From Fontibacterium meridianamericanum (GTDB taxonomy: Bacteria; Pseudomonadota; Alphaproteobacteria; Pelagibacterales; Pelagibacteraceae), in contig CBDDYR010000005.1 in assembly GCA_965235635.1 (NCBI GenBank), positions 1 to 56,125 on the forward strand: a DNA stretch of 56,125 bases, given 5' to 3'. The notes beneath the pieces were generated by a model. It saw only the letters and a program-made list of their open reading frames with translations, had not been told where the DNA came from and did not search any database. The position numbers and the translations under genes were made by a program. Numbering within the stretch: position 1 is the stretch's first letter; the number at the start of each line of letters is the position of its first letter. Shown here piece after piece: positions 25,293 to 34,152 of the stretch.

Positions 25293-26879
25293 TTAGATAT
25301 TTATAATTTTATTCTTGTTAGCCATAAGATATTTTGAAACCATTAATCTACTAATTGTAAAAGCTGTAAAAAAAGAAGTTATTAAACCTACGCATAAAGT
25401 AACTGCAAAACCTTTTACTGGACCACTGCCTAAATAAAATAAAATTATTCCAGCAATTAATGTTGTTAAATTTGAGTCAATAATAGTTAATAATGATTTT
25501 TTATAAGCTATATCAAATGCAATAATATTTGATTTTTCAATCTTTAGTTCTTCTTTTGCTCTTTCATAAATTATTACGTTAGTATCTATAGCCATACCAA
25601 CGGTTAAAACAATTCCAGCAATACCAGGTAAAGTCAAAGTAGATCCAAACAAAGACAAAACTGAAATCAAAATTACAATGTTTAATAAAAGCGAAATGTT
25701 TGCAAAAAGTCCAAATAGCTTATAGGCGTATATTATATAAAGAAAAACTAACAAGAAGCCGGCAATGAAAGATATAATTCCATACCGAATAGAGTCTTTT
25801 CCTAAATCAGCACCAACAGTTCTTTCTTCTATAATTTTCATTGGAGCTGGCAAAGCTCCAGCTCTTAGTAAAATAGCTAACTGATTAGCCTCCTCAACTG
25901 TAAACCCACCAGATATTTGGCCACTACCAGTAAGTATAGGTTCTCTAATAACTGGTGAACTTAAAATCTCATTATCTAAAATGATAGCAAGAGGTCTGCC
26001 TACATTATCTTTTGTTGCATTAGCAAACTTTTTAGCCCCAACATTATCAAATTTAAAACTAACAATAGATTGATTTGTTTGCCTATCAAAACCTGGTTGA
26101 GCATCAGTTAAATTCTCACCGGAAACGATTAATTTCTTTTCAACTTCTGTAAAAGACCCATCAGATTTATTTTTAATTTTTTCAAAACCGAGATTATCGC
26201 CAGAACTACTGCTAGTTTTTAAAAACTTAAAATTTAATTGAGCTGTCTTTCCAAGAATATTTTTAAAAGTTGATGGATCGGATAATCCCGGCAATTCTAC
26301 AAGAATTCTCCCGTCGCCCTTTTGTTGGATAGTTGGTTCTTTTGTACCAAGCTGATCAACTCTTTTTCTTACAATTTCTACTGACTGATTTAGTGCATCT
26401 TTTTTTAGATGTTTTATGAATTCATCTGAAAATTGTAAATTAAATATATCTTTATCAATCTTATAAAAAAAATCTTTATTAGTAACTTCTATATTAGTTT
26501 TATTTATTCTTGAAAAAAATTTTTCTTCATGATTTGTCTTATTAATTATATCAACAAAAATATCCTTTTGAGATATATTTTTTATTTCAAAAGTGATTTT
26601 ATTATTTGAAATATTTAAATTTTTAAAATCTAATTTTTTTTCATTAAAGTTTTTTTTTAATTCAAGTAGTTTTTCTTCTAATTTTTTATTAATTAAAGGA
26701 TTAATATCAATTTCTAGAAGTAGATATGATCCACCTTGAAGATCTAAGCCCAAGTTTACTTTCTTATCTAAAAATAAATTAGTTTTATTAGCAAAAGTAA
26801 AATTTCCAAAAAAAATATAAAAGAAAAATAAAATTGAAGAAAGAATAAATCCAATTTTTAATCTGGAGAAATTTAACAC
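25293..26879 (-). CDS. secD: protein translocase subunit SecD
   Basis: A 528-aa partner of SecF. It has an N-terminal membrane helix, then LGLDLQGGSYLLLEI (near 42-56), the large P1 periplasmic region with VEIVRKRVDQLGTKEP, LVELPGL and FTVEEANQLAILLRAGALPAP. C-terminal helices contain AIDTNVIIYERAKEE. The yajC-secD-secF order and 1-8 bp gaps point to one transcription unit. Confidence 0.96.
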   Translation of the reverse strand: MLNFSRLKIGFILSSILFFFYIFFGNFTFANKTNLFLDKKVNLGLDLQGGSYLLLEIDINPLINKKLEEKLLELKKNFNEKKLDFKNLNISNNKITFEIKNISQKDIFVDIINKTNHEEKFFSRINKTNIEVTNKDFFYKIDKDIFNLQFSDEFIKHLKKDALNQSVEIVRKRVDQLGTKEPTIQQKGDGRILVELPGLSDPSTFKNILGKTAQLNFKFLKTSSSSGDNLGFEKIKNKSDGSFTEVEKKLIVSGENLTDAQPGFDRQTNQSIVSFKFDNVGAKKFANATKDNVGRPLAIILDNEILSSPVIREPILTGSGQISGGFTVEEANQLAILLRAGALPAPMKIIEERTVGADLGKDSIRYGIISFIAGFLLVFLYIIYAYKLFGLFANISLLLNIVILISVLSLFGSTLTLPGIAGIVLTVGMAIDTNVIIYERAKEELKIEKSNIIAFDIAYKKSLLTIIDSNLTTLIAGIILFYLGSGPVKGFAVTLCVGLITSFFTAFTISRLMVSKYLMANKNKIINI

Positions 26880-26886
26880 TACTAAT

Positions 26887-27168
26887 CTAATTAGTTTCTG
26901 ATTTAGATAAAACTTGTGAAATAGTTGATCTTATAATTTTAACATTAATATTATCGGCGATTTCTAATTCTGCTTTTTCATCATCAATAATTCTTGAAAT
27001 TTTACCCACTATACCTCCAGCTGTGACAACTGTATCGCCTCTCGTTAACTTTGAAATCATTAACTTGTGCTCAGCAACTCTTTTTTGCTGAGGTCTAATT
27101 AGTAAAAAATAGAAGATTACAAAAATTAATATCAATGGAATGAATTGAGCAAAACCTGATGCGGACAT
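26887..27168 (-). CDS. yajC: Sec translocon accessory protein YajC
   Basis: A 93-aa protein with a single membrane helix at residues 8-26 and the cytoplasmic YajC signature FLLIRPQQKRVAEHK followed by LTRGDTVVTAGGIVGKI. It forms the accessory complex with SecDF. It lies 7 bp upstream of secD and 67 bp downstream of serS. Confidence 0.95.
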   Translation of the reverse strand: MSASGFAQFIPLILIFVIFYFLLIRPQQKRVAEHKLMISKLTRGDTVVTAGGIVGKISRIIDDEKAELEIADNINVKIIRSTISQVLSKSETN

Positions 27169-27235
27169 AATTTGTTTGATTATACTAGATGTTATTTAAA
27201 TACAATAAATTTATTAAATTTATATTTTACATAAA

Positions 27236-28510
27236 TTAAATCTTTTTTATTCCATTCATGTAACTATGCAAAACTGTAGGAATATTTATTGAACCATCTT
27301 CGTTTTGGTTGTTTTCAATGATGGCAATCAACGTTCTTCCTATGGCAAGACCAGAACCATTTAGTGTAGCAACATAGTTAATTTTTTTATCTAAATCTTT
27401 AAAACGTGCCATCATTCTATATGCTTGAAATTGACCACAAGAAGAACAACTTGATATTTCTCTATAATTATTCTGAGAGGGTATCCATGCTTCAATGTCA
27501 TAGGTTTTTTCTGCACTAAATCCCATGTCTCCGGACGAAAGCAAAACTACTTTATAAGGTATTTCTAATTTTTTAAGGATTGTTTCTGCGCAATTAGTAA
27601 GTCTTTCAAGTTCATTATTTTTATCCTCTGGTTTTACAATGCTTACAAGTTCTACTTTATAAAACTGATGTTGCCTCATCATTCCTTTTGTATCTTTTCC
27701 AGCAGCTCCAGCCTCAGCTCTAAAGCAAGGTGTAGCTGCAACATATCTAAGTGGCAAATCCTCGTAGTTTAATATTTTATCTCTGACAATATTTGTCAGA
27801 GAAACTTCAGCTGTAGGGATTAACCACGAACCTGTATTTAAAGAAAATTGTTCTTTAGAAAATTTTGGTAACTGACCAGTACCGAACATAGAGTCTTCAT
27901 TAACAATGATTGGAACATTCATCTCTAAGTATTCAAATTCTTGAACGTGGGTATCGATCATAAAATTAATCAAAGCTCTTTCTAATTTAGCAATATTACC
28001 TTTGGTAATTACGTACCTCGCACCTGATATCTTAGTTGCTGTATCAAAGTCTATTAGATCTCGCTCTAAGCCAATCTCATCATGAGATTTAATTTTAAAA
28101 TTAAAATCTTTAATATTTCCATATTTTCTTATTTCTTTATTACTTTTAGAATCTTGACCTATTGGAACATCATCTAAATGTACATTTGGAAGATTATGAA
28201 GAATATTATTTAATTTAACTTTTTCTTCAGAAAGACTTTTATCATAACTTTCAATTTCATTTTTAATATTCAAAACTTTCTTAGATAAAGATAAAAATTG
28301 TTCGCTTTTTTTATCTTTAGAAATAGATAATTCTTTAGATATTTTATTTCTCTCTTCTTGTAATTTTTGTTGTTTTTCTAAAATTTGTCTTATAGAAAAA
28401 TCTAAATTAATAATATCATCAACTAATTGATCAGAGTTTTTTAAGAATCTTTCTTTATATTTTTTTTTGTAAAAAGAAGGATTATCTCTTAAATTTTTAA
28501 GATTTATCAT
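27236..28510 (-). CDS. serS: seryl-tRNA synthetase
   Basis: A 424-aa class II synthetase. The N-terminal antiparallel coiled-coil arm (residues about 30-110) grips the long variable arm of tRNA-Ser. Motif 2 is FRAEAGAAGKDTKGMMRQHQF and motif 3 is GSGLAIGRTLIAIIEN. It starts inside the end of tatC (14-bp overlap), the standard alphaproteobacterial arrangement. Confidence 0.97.
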   Translation of the reverse strand: MINLKNLRDNPSFYKKKYKERFLKNSDQLVDDIINLDFSIRQILEKQQKLQEERNKISKELSISKDKKSEQFLSLSKKVLNIKNEIESYDKSLSEEKVKLNNILHNLPNVHLDDVPIGQDSKSNKEIRKYGNIKDFNFKIKSHDEIGLERDLIDFDTATKISGARYVITKGNIAKLERALINFMIDTHVQEFEYLEMNVPIIVNEDSMFGTGQLPKFSKEQFSLNTGSWLIPTAEVSLTNIVRDKILNYEDLPLRYVAATPCFRAEAGAAGKDTKGMMRQHQFYKVELVSIVKPEDKNNELERLTNCAETILKKLEIPYKVVLLSSGDMGFSAEKTYDIEAWIPSQNNYREISSCSSCGQFQAYRMMARFKDLDKKINYVATLNGSGLAIGRTLIAIIENNQNEDGSINIPTVLHSYMNGIKKI

Positions 28511-29270
28511 TTTTACCTTTTTCTAAATATTTAATAATTAAGATAGATATTTCATACAAAAGCATTAATGGTATGGCCAATCCTATCTGACTAATTGGAT
28601 CTGGAGGAGTAATAATTGCTGCAACAATAAATATAATAACAATTATATATCTTCTTCGTTCGGATAAATATTTAGAATCAATAAAACCAATTGTTGCTAA
28701 TAAAATTAACAATACAGGTAATTCAAAACTAAGTCCAAAAGCAATCATAAAAACCATTATCAATGAAAGATATTCACTTACTCTAGCTTCTAATTGTATT
28801 GGCATACTTGTCTGAGTGCTTAAAGTTTCAAATGATAAAAAAAACTTTATAGCCAACGGCATTATAAAATAATAAGCCAATAAGGCTCCGGTTATAAAAA
28901 GAACTGGAGTTGCAATAATAAAAGGTAAAATTACTTTTTTTTCATTATTATAGAGACCAGGCGCTATAAATTTCCATATTTGAATTAAAAAAACAGGAAA
29001 AGAAAAAAAAAGTGCAGAAAAAAAAGATAATTTCAAATAAGTAATAAATGTTTCCTGTAGTGCTGTAAAAATTAACCTTTTAGTACCTATTTGACCCTCT
29101 CCCAAAGCTTTAACGTAAGGCTGTAATAAAAAATCATATATTTTATCAGCATTCATGTATGAAACTACAAATGCTAATGCAAAAAAAATTAGACTTTTAA
29201 TTATTCGAGATCTTAATTCTAAGAGATGTTCTGCTAAACTTGAATGATTTTGATCATTATTATCACTCAT
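28497..29270 (-). CDS. tatC: twin-arginine translocase subunit TatC
   Basis: A 257-aa protein with six membrane helices. The N-terminal LAEHLLELRSRIIKS (residues 12-26) contains the conserved Glu of the signal-peptide binding site. FIAPGLYNNEKK and PFLIQ-like SFPVFLIQIW are typical of TatC. It is the core receptor for folded, twin-arginine-tagged proteins. It is 5 bp after tatB. Confidence 0.97.
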   Translation of the reverse strand: MSDNNDQNHSSLAEHLLELRSRIIKSLIFFALAFVVSYMNADKIYDFLLQPYVKALGEGQIGTKRLIFTALQETFITYLKLSFFSALFFSFPVFLIQIWKFIAPGLYNNEKKVILPFIIATPVLFITGALLAYYFIMPLAIKFFLSFETLSTQTSMPIQLEARVSEYLSLIMVFMIAFGLSFELPVLLILLATIGFIDSKYLSERRRYIIVIIFIVAAIITPPDPISQIGLAIPLMLLYEISILIIKYLEKGKNDKS

Positions 29271-29275
29271 AAAAA

Positions 29276-29518
29276 TTAAGATTTTTCATTTTTTTTTTTA
29301 TTTTCCTCTTCAGGATTAATATCTATAATTTTTTTTATATCTTTTTCTTGCTCATGAACAATATCATCAATTCCTTTTTGAAAAGAATTAACATAATTTT
29401 TTATTCCATTTTTTATTTGAATAAATTTTCTAAGAACAACTGGAAGATCTTTTGGTCCAATAACTATAATCGCAACTAGAATGATAACTAAAATTTCTGA
29501 CCACCCGATTTGTGGCAT
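29276..29518 (-). CDS. tatB: twin-arginine translocase subunit TatB
   Basis: An 80-aa protein with an N-terminal helix and the family start MPQIGWSEILVIILVAIIVIGPKDLP, in which a Glu lies in the membrane segment and the hinge is GPKDLP, followed by an amphipathic helix and a charged tail. It is shorter than enterobacterial TatB (about 170 aa). It lies between tatA and tatC. Confidence 0.92.
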   Translation of the reverse strand: MPQIGWSEILVIILVAIIVIGPKDLPVVLRKFIQIKNGIKNYVNSFQKGIDDIVHEQEKDIKKIIDINPEEENKKKNEKS

Positions 29519-29526
29519 AAATTATT

Positions 29527-29721
29527 TTAGTGATTTGACTTTGAATTTTGATCTTTGTCTTTAGGGTCTTTATTATCTGAAGACTGTTCATCAGACATAC
29601 CTTTTTTAAAACTTTTAATTCCTTTGGCGACATCACCCATTAGATCAGATATTTTTCCCCTTCCGAATAAAAGGACAACAACTATTACTACTATTATTAT
29701 ATGCCAAAAACTTAAACCCAT
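29527..29721 (-). CDS. tatA: twin-arginine translocase subunit TatA
   Basis: A 64-aa pore-forming subunit: a membrane helix at residues 5-20 (WHIIIVVIVVVLLFG), then the FGRGKISDLMGDVAKGIKSFKKGM amphipathic helix of the family, and an acidic/polar tail. It is 8 bp before tatB and 40 bp after scpB. Confidence 0.94.
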   Translation of the reverse strand: MGLSFWHIIIVVIVVVLLFGRGKISDLMGDVAKGIKSFKKGMSDEQSSDNKDPKDKDQNSKSNH

Positions 29722-29761
29722 AGCTAAATTTATATAGTAAATGATATTTATTTACAAATAA

Positions 29762-30418
29762 TTAATTGTCTTTTTGATTTAAGGTTCCAGAAAGCATGTC
29801 GTCTATATTAGAAAAAATGTCTTCTTTGGATTGCTTCTCTAAATCATCTTTAGCAAATTTATTAGTTCCAAATATTGATCTATCCAATCGACTATCTATT
29901 AAACCAGCAGAAGCTAATTCTTCAGAGTTTGGTAAATCTGATAAGGACTTTAAATTAAAATGACTTAAAAAAGTATCAGTTGTAACATAAAGTAACGGTT
30001 TACCAGGTATTTCTTTCCTGCCTTGGGGTTTTACCCATCCAAGTTCAAATAATATTTCTAAAGTTCCTGTGCTGAATGAAACTCCTCTAATTTCTTCAAT
30101 TTCTGAACGAGTCACTGGTTGATGATAAGCGATAATAGCTAAAGTTTCTATTGTAGCTTTCGATAATTTTCTTTGTTGGACAACTTCACTTGCAATTTTT
30201 TTTGATAAATTATCAGCGGTTCTAAACGACCATTTATTAGAAATTTCATAAAGATTTATTCCTCTTTCAATAAATTCTAATTGTAATTCTTTTAAGATTT
30301 TTAATACATCAATATTTAATTCAATTTTAGATTTGATAGTTTCTATGTCTAAGGGTTCATCAGCTGCAAACAATATAGCTTCAATTAATCTTTTTGCGTC
30401 TTTATTTTTATTTAACAT
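29762..30418 (-). CDS. scpB: segregation and condensation protein B
   Basis: A 218-aa protein with two winged-helix regions. AKRLIEAILFAADEPL at residues 8-23 and TIETLAIIAYHQPVTRSEIEEIRGVS near 90-115 are the signature of ScpB. It forms the kleisin regulatory complex with SMC and ScpA to organise the chromosome. It is 2 bp after scpA. Confidence 0.95.
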   Translation of the reverse strand: MLNKNKDAKRLIEAILFAADEPLDIETIKSKIELNIDVLKILKELQLEFIERGINLYEISNKWSFRTADNLSKKIASEVVQQRKLSKATIETLAIIAYHQPVTRSEIEEIRGVSFSTGTLEILFELGWVKPQGRKEIPGKPLLYVTTDTFLSHFNLKSLSDLPNSEELASAGLIDSRLDRSIFGTNKFAKDDLEKQSKEDIFSNIDDMLSGTLNQKDN

Positions 30419-30420
30419 AA

Positions 30421-31185
30421 TTATCTAGCTTTAATTAATATTTTATCAAAAATTTTTTTTTGCATAATTGATAATTTTCCTTCTCTAACTAATTCTAAAC
30501 TCCCTGCAAATGTACCTGCTAAACCAGATTTTTTAAGATTTCTTGAACCAGAAAATGCCCCTGGAACTACATCTTTAATATCTCTCCAGTCAGTTAATTC
30601 TTTAAGTAAACTTGTTATTTTTTTTATAGCCTCTTCCATTGTGTAAACAGGTAATTTTGAAATATTCATAATTGAAAAGTTTTGTTTTCTTTTTATCTCT
30701 GCATAAGATTTTATAAGTTCATAAAGTGAAACAGAATACTTGGAGGTGGAAATTGTTTTTATACCTTCTCGAATACCTTTTGTAAAAATATCTCTACCTA
30801 ATTGTTTATGCGAAACAAGTTTGTCAGAAAGAAATCTGATTGCTTCTAATTTTCTTAATTGTAATTTTAATTTTTCAGCCATCTGGATTGCTGAAAAATC
30901 ATCCTCATAGTCATCTGGTAATAATAATCGAGATTTTAAATAAGCAAGCCATGTAGCCATTACTAAAAAATCAGCAGCTAATTCCAAATTTTTTTTAATG
31001 TTATTTATAAATTTTAAATATTCATCAGCTAACTGAACAATAGATATCTTCATAAGGTCTACTTTTTGAGATTTTGCTAAATCTAAAAGAAGGTCCAAAG
31101 GACCTTCATAATTATCTATATTAAGATTAAACTTATCTTCAGCCCGGTCTAATGAATGTGGTTTTAATTCAACTATACTGTCCAT
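30421..31185 (-). CDS. scpA: segregation and condensation protein A (kleisin)
   Basis: A 254-aa kleisin. YEGPLDLLLDLAKSQKVDLMKISIVQLADEYL-type N-terminus (residues about 25-56) binds the SMC neck, and AADFLVMATWLAYLKSRLLLP follows. The C-terminal winged helix is less conserved. It lies between nagZ and scpB, the usual order in the class. Confidence 0.95.
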   Translation of the reverse strand: MDSIVELKPHSLDRAEDKFNLNIDNYEGPLDLLLDLAKSQKVDLMKISIVQLADEYLKFINNIKKNLELAADFLVMATWLAYLKSRLLLPDDYEDDFSAIQMAEKLKLQLRKLEAIRFLSDKLVSHKQLGRDIFTKGIREGIKTISTSKYSVSLYELIKSYAEIKRKQNFSIMNISKLPVYTMEEAIKKITSLLKELTDWRDIKDVVPGAFSGSRNLKKSGLAGTFAGSLELVREGKLSIMQKKIFDKILIKAR

Positions 31186-31206
31186 TTAATTTATTTAACT
31201 GATTCT

Positions 31207-32160
31207 TCAATTAAATTTATTAAAATTTGCCTTCAATTTGTCAGTTATTTTATATGTAAAATTATCAATTTCTGGCACGATTAAAGAAAGTTTTCTCATT
31301 TCATCTATGTTTCCACTACAATGTAATAGTAAGTTACAACCTGCGTCTAAGCTTAATTTGGCATTTTTAATAATTCCTCCAGATAGAGCTTTCATGCAAA
31401 TATCATCTGACATCAATATTCCTTTAAATTTCAAATATTTTCTAATTATATCATGAATTATTTTTTTGGATTGAGTGGCACAATTATTAATGTCTAATTT
31501 TTCATATAAAATATGAGCCGTCATCGATAAATAACTGTTAACTTCTTTAAATGCTTTAAAATCATTTTTTTTTAAATAATCAAAGGAATAACCTACTTTG
31601 GGTAAACTGAAATGAGAGTCTATATTTGTGCAACCATGTCCTGGTATATGCTTTGTAACAGTTCCAAGTCCATATTTTTTATAAAAATTAATTAAGTATT
31701 TAGATAATTTTATAACAATTTTATTGTTTTTAGAGAAAGCTCTGTTTCCGATAACACTTTTTTTATTTTCATTAAATAAATCTAGAACTGGGACTGTATT
31801 AATATTAATGCCGCAATGCTTTAAAATAGAAATATTTATTTTAAGAAATTTATTAAATTTTAAATAGAATGTTTTGTCATTTTTATAAATATCACCAAAA
31901 TACTTTGCATTATATTTATCAAGATTAATAATTTTTCTAAAACGATTAACTTTACCTCCCTCTTGATCAATTAATATTGGATAATTATTATCTTTAAAGA
32001 GTTCTCTTATACTGTAAGTTAAATTTTTAACTTGTTCTAAATTGTCAATATTTCTAGAAAATAATATTATACCCCATGGTTTATAACTTTTAAAAAAATC
32101 AATTTCTTTTAGATTTAATTTTAAACCATTAACTCCAAAAATAATTGCATGTGTTTTCAA
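31207..32160 (-). CDS. nagZ: beta-N-acetylhexosaminidase NagZ
   Basis: A 317-aa family 3 glycosidase that removes GlcNAc from anhydromuropeptides in wall recycling. Visible motifs are PWGIILFSRNI (near 27-37), LIDQEGGKVNRFR (near 61-73), VIGNRAF (near 135) and the KHIPGHGCTNIDSHFSLP loop that carries the catalytic Asp/His dyad, with MSDDICMKAL holding the nucleophile Asp. Its place between the small membrane protein and scpA is conserved across the class. Confidence 0.93.
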   Translation of the reverse strand: MKTHAIIFGVNGLKLNLKEIDFFKSYKPWGIILFSRNIDNLEQVKNLTYSIRELFKDNNYPILIDQEGGKVNRFRKIINLDKYNAKYFGDIYKNDKTFYLKFNKFLKINISILKHCGININTVPVLDLFNENKKSVIGNRAFSKNNKIVIKLSKYLINFYKKYGLGTVTKHIPGHGCTNIDSHFSLPKVGYSFDYLKKNDFKAFKEVNSYLSMTAHILYEKLDINNCATQSKKIIHDIIRKYLKFKGILMSDDICMKALSGGIIKNAKLSLDAGCNLLLHCSGNIDEMRKLSLIVPEIDNFTYKITDKLKANFNKFN

Positions 32161-32164
32161 ATTA

Positions 32165-32422
32165 TTATTTTATTAACTCCCAGTATTGTTTTTGTTTATA
32201 AATTTTTCTAAAAAACTCATCATTATCTATTCTTTTTTTAAAATCTGGCGGTGAAGTAATTTTATCTAACTTTTCAATATAAGAGTTTAAATAAATCAAA
32301 TAACTTTCTCTTTTGATATCAACATTTTTGATAAATGAATTAGAATTATAATAAAATAAACAAAAAGTTAAAAAAGAAAAAACTATAAAAAAAGATATTA
32401 TATTTAATAAATTTTTCTTCAT
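32165..32422 (-). CDS. small single-pass membrane protein in the SPOR-protein position
   Basis: An 85-aa protein with one strong membrane helix (residues 7-25) followed by about 60 hydrophilic residues. No domain is recognised; the only pattern is a basic/acidic helical tail ending KQYWELIK. In many alphaproteobacteria the gene between argS and nagZ encodes a much longer single-pass SPOR-domain protein. This may be its reduced remnant that has kept the anchor and lost the SPOR domain, but sequence alone does not prove homology. It is tightly packed (8 bp after argS, 4 bp before nagZ), so likely expressed. Confidence 0.7.
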   Translation of the reverse strand: MKKNLLNIISFFIVFSFLTFCLFYYNSNSFIKNVDIKRESYLIYLNSYIEKLDKITSPPDFKKRIDNDEFFRKIYKQKQYWELIK

Positions 32423-32430
32423 TAAATTAA

Positions 32431-34152
32431 TTACATTTCAACTGGTGCAGTAACATTTAAAATATTCAAGCCAGTTTTAATAACAATCTGCGTTTTTTTA
32501 ATTAAAAATAATCTTGCAAATTGAAGATCCGGCTTATTCTCATTTAAAATTTTTAAATTATCGTTCTCATTTCCAGAATTCCAGTAAGTATGAAACAAAC
32601 TTGCAAGTTCATATAAATAAAATGGCACTCTATGTGGCTCTAAATGATATGCCGATAACTCTAAACATTTTGGCCATTCAGATATCTTTTTAATTATATC
32701 AATTTCAATTTCTTGGTTAAGTAAACTTAAATTTAGTTGCTTTTCACTACTGGGTTCATATTTATTTTTTTTAAACAAAGAACAAATTCTGGCATACGCG
32801 TATTGAACATAAAATACTGGATTTTCTTTGGACTGATCGGTCACTAAATCAAAATCAAAATCTAACTGAGAGTCGTTACTTCTGTATATCATCATAAATC
32901 TTACAGAATCCTTACCAACTTCATTTATAAGGTCACTTGCAGTGATAAAATCTCCAGCTCTTTTTGACATCTTCAATTGATTTCCAGATTTAAATAATTT
33001 CACTAATTGACAGACCTTAGAAATAATTTGCTGTTTGTTTTCTGACAAAGCTGCGACGCATGAAGCTTGCCTCTTTAAATAACCAGCATGATCTGCTCCA
33101 AGTACGTTTATGAGTAAATCAAATTTTCGTTCAATTTTATTAAGATGATATGCAACATCATTTGCAAAGTAAGTCCAACTCCCATCTGATTTTTTTAGCG
33201 CTCTATCTGTGTCGTCACCAAATTTAGTAGATTTAAATAAAATTTGTTTTCTAGGCTCCCAATCATCAACATCATTTCCTTTTGGTTTTTCTAAAATTCC
33301 TTCATAAACGTAATCTCTGCCCTTCAAAATATCTAAGGCTTTTTCAACTAATTTTTGATTAACAATATAATTTTCTGATACAAAATTATCATGAATAATA
33401 CCAAGTGTTTTTAGATCATTTTTTATTAAATTCATTGCTTCATTTATAGATAAATTTTTTAAATCATTAAAAATTAAATTATAATTATCAAAATTTAAAA
33501 TTTGATTTTTTATTAAAATTTTTTTTGCTATATCAATAATATAATCACCAGGGTAAAGATCTTGATCTTCTGGAAATGAAATATTATTTTTTAATTCTAA
33601 TATTCTAAAATAAACTGATTTAACAAATTGATTAATTTGATTACCATAATCATTGATATAATATTCTTTGATTACTTTATTGCCGACAAAACTTAAAAGA
33701 TTTGCCAAAATATCTCCAAAAATTGCTCCTCTGCAGTGCCCAACATGCAATGGGCCGGTTGGATTTGCTGAAACGTATTCAATTAAAATTTTTTTAGATT
33801 TTAAACTTTGGTTCTTTCCAAAATTATTATCGATAGCTTTTAAAAAATCATACCAAAAATTTTTATCAAAAAAAAAATTTAAAAAACCAGGTTTTGCAAT
33901 TTCAATTTTTAAAATTTCATTAAATTTACCTTCTAATTCTTTTTTTATAATATTTGCAAGATCAATAGGATTTAAATTATTTTCTTTTGCAAAAATCATT
34001 GGTGCATTTGTACTAAAATCACCATGCGTCTTTACTTTTGGAATTTCTACTGAAAAATTGTCAAAGTTTTTTGGTAATTTAATAATTTTATTTTTCTCTA
34101 AATCTTTAAAAAAATTATTTAATTTTATTTTATAATTAATAAAAATATTCAT
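32431..34152 (-). CDS. argS: arginyl-tRNA synthetase
   Basis: A 573-aa class I synthetase. The N-terminal additional domain (1-110) leads to SANPTGPLHVGHCRGA (HVGH near residue 138), and the second signature is LKMSKRAGDF near residue 393. A DALR anticodon-binding C-terminus follows. Its start overlaps the dgt stop by 4 bp. Confidence 0.97.
   Translation of the reverse strand: MNIFINYKIKLNNFFKDLEKNKIIKLPKNFDNFSVEIPKVKTHGDFSTNAPMIFAKENNLNPIDLANIIKKELEGKFNEILKIEIAKPGFLNFFFDKNFWYDFLKAIDNNFGKNQSLKSKKILIEYVSANPTGPLHVGHCRGAIFGDILANLLSFVGNKVIKEYYINDYGNQINQFVKSVYFRILELKNNISFPEDQDLYPGDYIIDIAKKILIKNQILNFDNYNLIFNDLKNLSINEAMNLIKNDLKTLGIIHDNFVSENYIVNQKLVEKALDILKGRDYVYEGILEKPKGNDVDDWEPRKQILFKSTKFGDDTDRALKKSDGSWTYFANDVAYHLNKIERKFDLLINVLGADHAGYLKRQASCVAALSENKQQIISKVCQLVKLFKSGNQLKMSKRAGDFITASDLINEVGKDSVRFMMIYRSNDSQLDFDFDLVTDQSKENPVFYVQYAYARICSLFKKNKYEPSSEKQLNLSLLNQEIEIDIIKKISEWPKCLELSAYHLEPHRVPFYLYELASLFHTYWNSGNENDNLKILNENKPDLQFARLFLIKKTQIVIKTGLNILNVTAPVEM

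Noticed and set aside
31741..31770. TTTCCGATAA, matching 10 of 11 bases of the recombinase palindrome arm
   Set aside because: It lies inside nagZ and encodes the conserved VIGNRAF motif; there is no inverted partner next to it.
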